Source: RGUW01 sp049421025 (GTDB lineage: Bacteria; Cyanobacteriota; Cyanobacteriia; PCC-6307; Cyanobiaceae). Taken from it: a DNA stretch of 17,763 nt. Location of the stretch: the NCBI GenBank assembly GCA_049421025.1, contig JBMSMG010000031.1, forward strand, positions 1-17,763, given 5' to 3'. The translations under genes were made by a program, and so were the position numbers. The notes beneath the pieces are model-generated. The model made no database searches. It worked only from the letters and a program-made list of their open reading frames with translations, and was not told the DNA's origin. Below, piece by piece: positions 1 through 5,276 of this stretch (position 1 is its first letter; every line of letters starts with the position of its first letter).

Positions 1-61
1 CATTGATGAATTCGCCGCGGGCATCAGCCTGGGCAACGACCTTGGTGAAGGCGTCAAACAT
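1..61 (-). CDS. cpcB: Phycocyanin beta subunit CpcB (5' end only; gene runs off the window)
   Basis: Only the first 20 codons are present; the gene continues beyond base 1. They read MFDAFTKVVAQADARG followed by EFIN, which is the conserved N-terminal helix of phycocyanin beta chains; phycoerythrin and allophycocyanin beta chains start differently. CpcB carries bilins and pairs with CpcA to form the (alpha-beta) hexamers of phycobilisome rods on the thylakoid surface. The ATG at 61-59 is supported by an AAGGAG Shine-Dalgarno at 75-70 (minus strand). The gene lies downstream of cpcC and cpcD on the same strand but is separated from them by a terminator and a leader of more than 270 bases, so it probably has its own promoter. 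An R-phycocyanin (rpcB) beta chain cannot be excluded from 20 residues. Confidence 0.9.
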   Translation of the reverse strand, partial: MFDAFTKVVAQADARGEFIN

Positions 62-337
62 TGAAGGGCTCCTTGTCTCGACGAAGAGTCGGGGAGAGAG
101 TTTGGGGTGCCAGGTTGGCGATGGGCCTGCGGTCAGCAAAAAGCTGCCCTGGCGACCCGTCAACTTGACCCAGCCATTGTTGGATGGGCTCGGTGCTCAG
201 ATGAGGACGCCGTAACAAACGGTCATCCCCGCAAAAGCCCTGTTTTGCCAAGCCTTTTGCGCTGTTATGGGGCGCTCTGATGTTCAGTCTGAACAGCGCT
301 CCTGCGTCTTGGTCCTTGGCCCAGAGGGTGCAGGCAC
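62..337 (-). promoter_or_regulatory. cpcB upstream leader/promoter region
   Basis: This gene-free stretch lies between the terminator after cpcD and the cpcB start codon and must hold the promoter and 5' UTR of the cpcB operon if the terminator works. Bases 70-75 give the AAGGAG ribosome binding site. An inverted repeat, GCAAAAG at 231-237 with CTTTTGC at 254-260, can form a 7-bp stem. I could not identify a convincing -10/-35 pair by eye. The ORFs crossing it on both strands have no recognisable protein features and are treated as chance. Phycocyanin operons are typically strongly expressed with long leaders, which fits, but that part is inference. Confidence 0.4.
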
Positions 338-361
338 AAAAAATGCCCCCGCTTGGGGGGC
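338..361 (-). terminator. Rho-independent terminator after cpcC-cpcD
   Basis: Read on the minus strand there is a 6-bp perfect GC stem (GCCCCC with GGGGGC; plus-strand arms 345-350 and 356-361, loop of 5) followed by one A and a run of six T (343-338). It lies 63 bases beyond the cpcD stop codon and upstream of cpcB, so it should separate linker transcription from cpcB transcription or attenuate read-through. Confidence 0.8.
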
Positions 362-423
362 TTGTGATGCGGTGTGCGGCTTGCCGCCAAGCTTCAAGGC
401 CGCTGGCAAGGGCGGCCAGGAGC

Positions 424-714
424 TCACTCTTCGCTGGTTTTGGCCTTGGCGGCTTTAGAGCTGCTGGCCCTGCTGCTGCTCTTGCGCGGAGCTGGGGCAG
501 CACCGGCGAGGTCGCCGCCGCTCACGCTGACGCCGGTGATCTTGCCGCCCATGCGCTGCACCATCTGCATGGTTTCGTTCATGCGGGTGTAAGGCACGTT
601 CATGACCAGATCCGCGGTGCGCGAATAGTCATTGTTGGCAAGACCGGTCACGGTGAAGGTCACCTGGCGGCTGCTGCTGAAGCTGGTGCCACGGGTACCT
701 GCTGAAACCTTCAT
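424..714 (-). CDS. cpcD: Small CpcD-type phycobilisome rod-capping linker
   Basis: This 96-residue protein matches the CpcD/small linker family, which caps the distal end of phycocyanin rods and limits rod length. Residues about 15-66 hold the family fold: a beta-strand region (VTFTVTGL), then VPYTRMNETMQMVQRMGGKI, closely matching the VPYNRMNEEMQ-GGKI signature. The usual CpcD is around 70-85 residues. Here residues about 71-96 form an extra Ala/Ser/Lys-rich basic tail (APAPRKSSSRASSSKAAKAK), probably disordered. The ATG at 714 is used; no clear Shine-Dalgarno precedes it. The gene starts 49 bases after cpcC on the same strand and is followed by a strong terminator, so cpcC-cpcD probably form one transcript. 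Function is firm at family level; the role of the tail is unknown. Confidence 0.88.
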   Translation of the reverse strand: MKVSAGTRGTSFSSSRQVTFTVTGLANNDYSRTADLVMNVPYTRMNETMQMVQRMGGKITGVSVSGGDLAGAAPAPRKSSSRASSSKAAKAKTSEE

Positions 715-763
715 GGTGGATCAGGAGAGGGGAAGGGTTGAATCAGGAGAGGTGTTGCAGGTG

Positions 764-1612
764 TCAGTTCACCGGCGTGATGCTGGCGATGCGACCACCT
801 TCACGGTGAATCTGCTGCTGGTATTCGAGCAGCTTGTTGAAGGGAATGAAGCGCACCCGGTTGCTGCGCTTGTGCAGCCGGTAGTTGTTGAAGCCGGTGA
901 TCTCCACGCGGAAGGTGCGGCCCTCTTCGCCAGCACCCACGCCCTGACGGGTGATGCCATCGGTTTCCACTTTGCGGAACACGTTGCCCTTGGCATTGGG
1001 GCTCACCACCGGCATCGGCATTTCGGCGTGAATCGCCGGATTCAGGCGCGACTGGGTTTTGAGAATGTCGCCGCGCACTGAGGCACCGGCGGCGCCGCGG
1101 GCCAGCTGCAGCATGTAGGAGAACTGCAGGCCCTGCTGGCCAGCCGAGTAATCCCAACCGTGCAGGTAGGGCACCACCTCTTCGCCGAAGCGCTCTTGAT
1201 ACTCGGCGCTGTCGAGGTACGAGTCGATCTCGGCGTCGAAGCCCTGCTCCTGCAGGATCGTGAAGTGATGCAGCATCTCGGCCTTGTTCTGGGGAGCGCG
1301 GCCAAGCAGATGCTTGAAGTTCAGTTCGATGAAGCGGTAGGGGTTGCAGTTCTCAAAGAACTTTTTGCGGTATAGGCCGCTCTTGGCCACCTGGCGAACC
1401 AGCTCGCGCACGCTCAGGTAACCGCGCTTGAACAGCGACTCGGGCCCTTCAAGGCGCTCGCTCTTCATGACGTACTGGTTGCCCAGCACCTGGCGGTACA
1501 CCGAGCGAATGATCAGTTCTTTGTCGGCTTCGGAGCTGTTGCTCCAGTTTTCGGTGTCGCGATCGTGGGCATAACGATCGATGCCCAGATAGGCGGCGTT
1601 GGCGAGGGGCAT
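764..1612 (-). CDS. cpcC: Phycobilisome rod linker polypeptide (CpcC-type, with C-terminal CpcD domain)
   Basis: Rod linkers sit in the central cavity of phycocyanin hexamers and join hexamers into rods. The protein has an N-terminal PBS-linker domain (signatures SVYRQVLGNQYVM, LNFKHLLGRAP, DSYLDSAEY, VVPYLHG) and a C-terminal CpcD-like domain (FRVEITGF to GGRIASI), the layout of the roughly 30-kDa phycocyanin rod linkers. I start at ATG 1612, giving MPLANAAYLG and 282 residues, because rod linkers usually begin a few residues before this A-x-LG segment. The frame stays open to a TTG at 1651, which would add 13 residues. Neither start has a good Shine-Dalgarno. It is the first gene of a cpcC-cpcD pair and is divergent from the coiled-coil gene at 1832. 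Naming as cpcC rather than another paralogue is by family resemblance. Confidence 0.91.
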   Translation of the reverse strand: MPLANAAYLGIDRYAHDRDTENWSNSSEADKELIIRSVYRQVLGNQYVMKSERLEGPESLFKRGYLSVRELVRQVAKSGLYRKKFFENCNPYRFIELNFKHLLGRAPQNKAEMLHHFTILQEQGFDAEIDSYLDSAEYQERFGEEVVPYLHGWDYSAGQQGLQFSYMLQLARGAAGASVRGDILKTQSRLNPAIHAEMPMPVVSPNAKGNVFRKVETDGITRQGVGAGEEGRTFRVEITGFNNYRLHKRSNRVRFIPFNKLLEYQQQIHREGGRIASITPVN

Positions 1613-1831
1613 GGCAATGGCGGCGGCGAAGGGGGCCGTGACGGCTGACAAGGGGGCTCAGGGGCGCCAAAGGCAGACCACCACTGAGCAGCACCCGGAT
1701 CCTATGGGCGTCAAAAGCCCCCAAGACAGCATTTTCAGAATCGTTACATTCGCGCCCCTGTGCTGCCCGGCGGCCCCCACTGGCAGCTTTGGCCAGGGCC
1801 GATAGCATCCGCGCAACCAGCAGGATTCCCG

Positions 1832-2347
1832 ATGGCACCTGAGGTTTCGGCCGCAAGCGGACTGCGGCGCCTGGCGGATCAACTTCAGACCCTGTCGGAG
1901 TTGACCGAAAGCCTGACCTATCGCCTTATCGAGCTTGAGGAGAAGGTCGCCGCTGTGGATCTTCGCCTTGAGCCGTTGCTGCATGGGGCGGCGTCTGATT
2001 CAGCCTCGCTGGCTGAAGACACCGAGCTTCGGCTCGATGACACCGAAGAGCGACTCGCCCGACTTGAAGCTGTGTTGGCCGGTCTTGAGATGGTGCCCCG
2101 CGGCGAGACCCCGGCAGATCAAGACGAGCTCTTTTGCGCCCAGGAGCAGCCCATCGATCAAGACCCCCACTTCCCCGATGGGGATTACGAGCAGCCCTTT
2201 CTTGATGAGCACGGCCAAGACGAGTCGCTGCTTGAAGCTGCAGGTGATCTCGATGTCCCATCGGATGACGCTGCCGCCATCGATGAACTCACCTCAGAGG
2301 AACTCATCTCACGGGAACTCACCTCAGAGGAACATCTCGCGGCTTAA
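1832..2347 (+). CDS. Hypothetical acidic coiled-coil protein with repeat tail
   Basis: This 171-residue protein is not one I can assign a function. Residues about 10-50 have heptad-like Leu spacing (LRRLADQLQTLSELTESL, then IELEEKVAAVDLRLEPLL), and a second helical stretch (LRLDDTEERLARLEAVL) follows; both look like coiled coils. The rest, from about residue 85, is very rich in Asp/Glu and low in complexity, ending in a tandem repeat (ELTSE, ELISR, ELTSE, EHLAA). There is no signal peptide or membrane segment. ATG 1832 is preferred over an upstream alternative start at 1760 because AGGA lies eight bases before it and the preceding 24 codons look non-coding. It diverges from cpcC and converges on cpcT, which hints at, but does not show, a phycobilisome-related role. 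Confidence 0.72.
   Translation: MAPEVSAASGLRRLADQLQTLSELTESLTYRLIELEEKVAAVDLRLEPLLHGAASDSASLAEDTELRLDDTEERLARLEAVLAGLEMVPRGETPADQDELFCAQEQPIDQDPHFPDGDYEQPFLDEHGQDESLLEAAGDLDVPSDDAAAIDELTSEELISRELTSEEHLAA
2285..2344 (+). repeat. 15-bp tandem repeat, about four units, coding
   Basis: Units at 2285-2299 and 2315-2329 are identical (GAACTCACCTCAGAG). The unit at 2300-2314 differs at a few positions (GAACTCATCTCACGG), and 2330-2344 is a degenerate fourth copy. The period is exactly five codons, so copy-number changes would leave the reading frame of the coiled-coil protein intact. Confidence 0.75.
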
Positions 2348-2385
2348 CCAGTGCGGCTTGATCAGCGCTGTTTGATCGCCTGTGT

Positions 2386-2997
2386 TCAACCCGCTAGAGC
2401 CGCGGCCCACGTGGGTGGGATCTCGCCGCTGTAGTTCTCGCTGCGCTCGAACTCAAATTCACCGGCCAGTGAGCCCCACAGATGCTCGTGGGTGTTGGGG
2501 TCATGGCCGCGATCGAGGGTGCGCATTTGATCGCCGTGGATGCGGAAGGTGCTCACCAGATAGGCCGTGGAACCCTTGCGCTCCACCAAGCAACGGCAGC
2601 CGGGTTCGACTTCTCCGGCAAATCCGGCACCGTCCTCGCGCACCACATAGCTGCAGCCTTCGAGCAGGCGCAGATCAGCGTCACTGATCTGGGCGCGCCG
2701 CTCAGCATCATCAATGGCACCCCAGAAGCGCTGCTCATCGTGAAGGGCGTAGTTGTGGATCAGCAGACCCGCCTCAGCCTGCTCAGCCCGCAGCACCCGC
2801 AGCCGGTACGGCGCTGCCGGGTTGATCGCATACGACTGATCCAGCAGCAGTGAACCCGGGGCCAACTGGATCAGCGGCCTGAACTTGACCAGGATGTGGG
2901 CGTAAAGCGGTGGATTGTCAAAGGCTTGCTGCTGGTTGCTGAAGCTGCCGCTCAGCAGCTGAACGAGACGCAGCAGGGGGGAGGCCACCAAGGACAA
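2386..2997 (-). CDS. cpcT: Phycobiliprotein chromophore lyase CpcT
   Basis: CpcT/CpeT lyases attach phycocyanobilin to beta-phycocyanin (Cys-153 in characterised CpcT). This 203-residue protein has the family length and signatures: FSNQQQAFDNPPLYAHILVK near residues 19-38, RLRVLR, FWGAIDDAERRAQI, and a central GCSYVV plus GCRCLVERKGSTAYLVS region. The start is TTG at 2997: no ATG lies upstream of the conserved FSNQQQAF, and the frame closes with a TAA shortly upstream. In-frame TTG 2991 or GTG 2988 are alternatives that change little. It lies 39 bases after a small hypothetical gene on the same strand and converges on the coiled-coil gene. Its proximity to cpcB and the linkers fits a role in phycocyanin maturation. 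CpcT rather than CpeT is inferred because no phycoerythrin genes are seen here. Confidence 0.9.
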   Translation of the reverse strand: MSLVASPLLRLVQLLSGSFSNQQQAFDNPPLYAHILVKFRPLIQLAPGSLLLDQSYAINPAAPYRLRVLRAEQAEAGLLIHNYALHDEQRFWGAIDDAERRAQISDADLRLLEGCSYVVREDGAGFAGEVEPGCRCLVERKGSTAYLVSTFRIHGDQMRTLDRGHDPNTHEHLWGSLAGEFEFERSENYSGEIPPTWAAALAG

Positions 2998-3036
2998 GCG
3001 CGGTTCAGCCTGAGACCCTATCCAACGGGCTGGGCC

Positions 3037-3267
3037 TTAGAGCCCCAGCAGGCGAATGCGAAAGGTGGCCACCTGCTTGGCCATCTCGGGTTGTTCACTC
3101 GCAAAGGGATGGTCGCCAACCTCGCTGAGCACCTGTTCGGTGCGCGCTGCGCTGTCCATGGCGCCGTGCTGCCGGGTGTGCCGGGTCCAGGCTTCATCAA
3201 AGGCCTGGGCAAAGCTGTCGGCGTTGTTGAACACCTGATCGGAGGGCGGCTCGGGCAGTGGGGGCAT
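3037..3267 (-). CDS. Small hypothetical protein upstream of cpcT
   Basis: This 76-residue protein is not recognised. It has no Cys, signal peptide or membrane segment. The N-terminus is Pro-rich (MPPLPEPPSDQ), followed by a probable helical section (SFAQAFDEAWTRHTRQ) and a C-terminal stretch (SEVGDHPFASEQPEMAKQVATF). The ATG at 3267 is preceded by a weak GAG about ten bases upstream. It is in line with cpcT, 39 bases ahead of it, so the two may be co-transcribed. Overlapping frames on both strands look worse as proteins. The protein-like composition and its place ahead of cpcT are the only reasons for calling it; a helper role in phycobilisome assembly would be a guess. Confidence 0.6.
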   Translation of the reverse strand: MPPLPEPPSDQVFNNADSFAQAFDEAWTRHTRQHGAMDSAARTEQVLSEVGDHPFASEQPEMAKQVATFRIRLLGL

Positions 3268-3300
3268 GGCAAAGCTCAGCGATGGGCGCGGTGCAGCAGA

Positions 3301-3320
3301 TCACGCCTTCCAAAGCGTGA
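3301..3320. repeat. Small inverted repeat in the spacer before the double-glycine precursor
   Basis: TCACGC (3301-3306) and GCGTGA (3315-3320) form a 6-bp perfect inverted repeat with an 8-base spacer. It lies between the divergent starts of the small hypothetical gene (3267) and the RiPP-like precursor (3345/3372), where an operator could sit. A 6-bp match this short can arise by chance, so it is only noted. Confidence 0.28.
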
Positions 3321-3371
3321 CAGACACCCGTCGCGACTGCTGCCATGGTGTGGCTGTTGATTGCTGCTGCG

Positions 3372-3878
3372 ATGTCCCATCCAACCGCCGCTGCCCTCGA
3401 GCAGAAGTTGGCTTCGGCCCACTCCATCCATGGCATTCAGCAGGTGTTATCGGACGAGGGGCTTGAGTTGGGCGATTGGGAGGTTGCCAGACGTCTGCTG
3501 GCCGAAGGCGCAGTCCCCCGTTTTGCGACGCTCTCGGCTTCGGCCCAAGATCAAATCGCTCAGGTGCTGGTGCTCGCTGAGCGCGATCCATTGATCAGCC
3601 AGGCACTGGCTAACCCTGCAGACGCCTACTCGCAGTTTCCTGCTTTGCTTGCCGTTCATGGGCTGAACCTGGAGGCAGAGGCGCTCGAGGCGCTCTCAAG
3701 GCCCATGGATCTTGATGATCAGCAGCTCGAGCTTGTCGTTGGCGGCATCGACCCTGTCACGGCAACGCTGATTACAACGGGAATCACCGCGCTGGCCGGG
3801 TTGCTGACGCTCTGGATCACCAAGCACTACGACACCAAGATCAAGATTGCCGAGATCAATGCAGCCAAGACCGCCTGA
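3372..3878 (+). CDS. Putative double-glycine RiPP/bacteriocin precursor with tandem Nif11-like leader
   Basis: This 168-residue protein ends its leader with LDDQQLELVVGG (residues 114-125), a good fit to the L-x-x-x-E-L-x-x-V-x-GG motif cut by C39-peptidase ABC exporters. The preceding segment (residues about 72-111, with DPLISQALANPADA and LLAVHGLNLEAEALEAL) resembles the Nif11-derived leader pattern. Residues about 9-46 (LEQKLASAHSIHGI, LSDEGLELGDWEVARRL) look like a second, diverged copy. The remaining 43 residues are the candidate core: a hydrophobic stretch (TATLITTGITALAGLLTLWI) and a Lys-rich tail, with no Cys. The start is uncertain: ATG 3345 would add MVWLLIAAA, while ATG 3372 gives a more leader-like N-terminus; neither has a clear ribosome binding site. 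No modification enzyme, protease-transporter or immunity gene is visible nearby. The function is inferred from sequence pattern only. Confidence 0.72.
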   Translation: MSHPTAAALEQKLASAHSIHGIQQVLSDEGLELGDWEVARRLLAEGAVPRFATLSASAQDQIAQVLVLAERDPLISQALANPADAYSQFPALLAVHGLNLEAEALEALSRPMDLDDQQLELVVGGIDPVTATLITTGITALAGLLTLWITKHYDTKIKIAEINAAKTA

Positions 3879-3896
3879 GGTCTTTCTTCAGCGGCG

Positions 3897-3924
3897 AACA
3901 AACGCGCGCTGCGCTTTGTTTGTT
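3897..3924. terminator. Possible bidirectional terminator between the precursor gene and tRNA-Phe
   Basis: AACAAAC (3897-3903) pairs with GTTTGTT (3918-3924), with further GC-rich pairing (GCG with CGC) towards the loop. Both outer arms are T-rich in their own transcription direction (TTTGTTTGTT on plus, GTTTGTT on minus). It sits 18 bases after the precursor stop and 4 bases beyond the tRNA-Phe 3' end, where a shared terminator would be expected. The T-runs are interrupted by G, so strength is doubtful. Confidence 0.42.
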
Positions 3925-3928
3925 GCAA

Positions 3929-4001
3929 TGCCAGGACCCAGATTTGAACTGGGGACACGGCGATTTTCAGTCGCCTGCTCTACCAACTGAGCTATCCCGG
4001 C
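3929..4001 (-). tRNA. tRNA-Phe (anticodon GAA)
   Basis: The minus strand folds into a complete cloverleaf of 73 nt: acceptor GCCGGGA with TCCTGGC plus discriminator A, D-stem GCTC/GAGC, anticodon stem GGCGA/TCGCC with loop CTGAAAA (anticodon GAA), and T-stem CCCAG/CTGGG with loop TTCAAAT. CCA is not encoded; the genome continues TTG. It follows the comF-like gene on the same strand by 46 bases. Confidence 0.97.
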
Positions 4002-4047
4002 CCGTCGCGGCGGCTGCCCAAGGCAACGGTGTCGCGACGGTCAAATC

Positions 4048-4713
4048 TTAGATCACGCCCTGCCCCTGAGCTTGCGGGGTTCGGGCCATGCACAGCAGAC
4101 CTGCCACGCTCCAGCCGGCACTCTGCAGTGCCTGCTGTGCTGCCATTGCGGTGGCGCCACTGGTCAGGACATCGTCGATCAGCAGCACAGAGCTCCCCAT
4201 GGACTTGTGCTCTGGTGCGGGCAACAGGGCGCGAAAGCTCAGCCATTGGTTGCGCCAGCGCTGCTGCCGGCCCAGCCGGTGCTGCACGGCCACGCGCCGG
4301 CTGCGTTGCAGCAGTGCTGGGGTGCTTGCCATGTTGACGGCCACGGCCAAGTTGTGAGCGCTGCGCTCCAGCAGCGACCTGGCCATGAGATCTGGCAGCG
4401 GATTGCCCCGCCGCCGCCCACTCGGTATGGGCACCAGCAACAGCGGCTGCTGGTGTTGCTCGGCTGTGATCGACACCAGGGCGCGATGCAGCACCGGTGC
4501 GCTCGGTGCCAGCAAGTCTGGTTGTGGGCAGTTGCGCAGCCTGAGGATCAGGTTGCGCAGCTCGCCGCTGTACCAACCAGCGCTCCACCAGCGCAGCGGC
4601 CGTATGCCCTGCAGCGGTTCGGCAGGGCATACGGCGCTTGGTAGTTGCCAGCGCAGGGGAAACCAAGCTGGCAGCGAGGGCTCAGCAGCAGTGCCGTCGG
4701 TCAAAGCGGGCAT
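4048..4713 (-). CDS. ComF-family phosphoribosyltransferase-like protein
   Basis: The 221-residue protein has the type I phosphoribosyltransferase PRPP-binding loop VLLIDDVLTSGATA, preceded by hydrophobic strand residues, and the ComF-typical LVPIPSGRRRGNPLPDLMARSL and RSRRVAVQHRLGRQQRWRNQ segments. ComF proteins belong to the competence (DNA uptake) gene set in naturally transformable bacteria, although the biochemical role is not settled and many homologues are annotated only as amidophosphoribosyltransferase-like. Unlike typical ComF there is no N-terminal four-Cys zinc finger. ATG 4713 is chosen; TTG 4731 would add six residues. It follows the DUF2470 gene with a 54-base gap and precedes tRNA-Phe. 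The presence of dprA elsewhere in the window makes a competence link reasonable but unproven. Confidence 0.84.
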   Translation of the reverse strand: MPALTDGTAAEPSLPAWFPLRWQLPSAVCPAEPLQGIRPLRWWSAGWYSGELRNLILRLRNCPQPDLLAPSAPVLHRALVSITAEQHQQPLLLVPIPSGRRRGNPLPDLMARSLLERSAHNLAVAVNMASTPALLQRSRRVAVQHRLGRQQRWRNQWLSFRALLPAPEHKSMGSSVLLIDDVLTSGATAMAAQQALQSAGWSVAGLLCMARTPQAQGQGVI

Positions 4714-4767
4714 GGCAGGGGAAGGGCACAAGCATTCCCACCGGCCTGCGTTGAGCCCTGCTGGCCC

Positions 4768-5037
4768 TTAGCCCTGGGGCATTGCCCGCAGCATCGCCAC
4801 CAGGGTGCGGTGCGCGTCTTCGCTGTCTGTGAGGGTGTGGTCAAAACTGACGCTCACGGGCTGGCCGTCAACCTCGAGCTGCATGGCATCGGCGCTGATC
4901 GCCACCATGCGTGCCTGCTGCGCCTCTACAAGGCCGCCGTAATGGCGCGCGTAGGCCACGACGGCTTCGGCGTGGTCGTCGTTCATGTGTTTGCAGATGC
5001 GATCGCTCACGGCGGTGGTGAGGGGATCAGCGGCCAT
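4768..5037 (-). CDS. DUF2470 domain protein
   Basis: This 89-residue protein is essentially a stand-alone DUF2470 domain. The signature ICKHMNDDHAEAVVAYARHYGG (residues 14-35, the HMN-x-DH motif) is clear, followed by an A-rich strand region (MVAISADAMQLEV) and an FDHTLTDSEDAH segment. The same domain forms the C-terminal part of HugZ-type haem-degrading proteins and of flavin-binding pyridoxamine-oxidase-like proteins, and single-domain versions are common in cyanobacteria and plastids; a haem or tetrapyrrole link is suggested for the family, but no function is established for this short form. The ATG at 5037 is a clean start. It lies 65 bases after the small membrane protein gene and 54 bases before the comF-like gene, in one orientation. 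Confidence 0.88.
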   Translation of the reverse strand: MAADPLTTAVSDRICKHMNDDHAEAVVAYARHYGGLVEAQQARMVAISADAMQLEVDGQPVSVSFDHTLTDSEDAHRTLVAMLRAMPQG

Positions 5038-5102
5038 GGGTGCTCAGCGCAGGGGGCTCTGGGTGCAGATTCTGCAGGGCGCTGTGTTGCTCTGGCGCAG
5101 GT

Positions 5103-5276
5103 TCAGCCCGCCCCAAAGCGCTGCCAGAGCAGCAGGGCCAGGCGCACACCGCTGACGCTCACGTAGACGGCCAGGACTACAAACAGCCCCACCGAGGCGA
5201 TCTGCAGCCAGCGGGGTTGGCCTTGGGGCCCATCGGGTTCTTGCTCTGGGGTCGGGGGCTGTGGACGATCAGCCAT
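5103..5276 (-). CDS. Small single-pass membrane protein, hypothetical
   Basis: This 57-residue protein has a hydrophilic Pro/Gln/Glu-rich N-terminus (MADRPQPPTPEQEPDG, then PQGQPRW) and one transmembrane helix (LQIASVGLFVVLAVYVSVSG, residues about 28-47), ending in a short Arg-containing tail. I do not recognise a family. ATG 5276 is chosen because it overlaps the end of the sugar kinase gene by eight bases (the kinase stop TGA lies within ATGGCTGA), a typical translational-coupling arrangement. ATG 5297 would add seven residues inside the kinase gene. It lies in a same-strand series (metK, kinase, this gene, DUF2470). The support is one clear membrane segment plus the overlap; no function is proposed. 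Confidence 0.65.
   Translation of the reverse strand: MADRPQPPTPEQEPDGPQGQPRWLQIASVGLFVVLAVYVSVSGVRLALLLWQRFGAG

Noticed and set aside
240..251. 12-mer CTGTTTTGCCAA shared by the cpcB leader and the psbT-nrdR spacer (10471-10482)
   Set aside because: Several chance 12-mer matches are expected in a window of this size, and the flanks do not match, so it is not evidence for a shared operator.
54..503. 149-residue minus-strand ORF spanning the cpcB leader and terminator
   Set aside because: It overlaps the cpcB start and runs through the terminator and the cpcD 3' end in another frame; composition is Arg/Pro/Ala-rich with no recognisable features, as expected of a chance GC-rich ORF.
4999..5006. 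GCGATCGC (HIP1) octamer
   Set aside because: HIP1 is abundant in many cyanobacteria, but I see only one copy here, inside the DUF2470 gene, which says nothing by itself.
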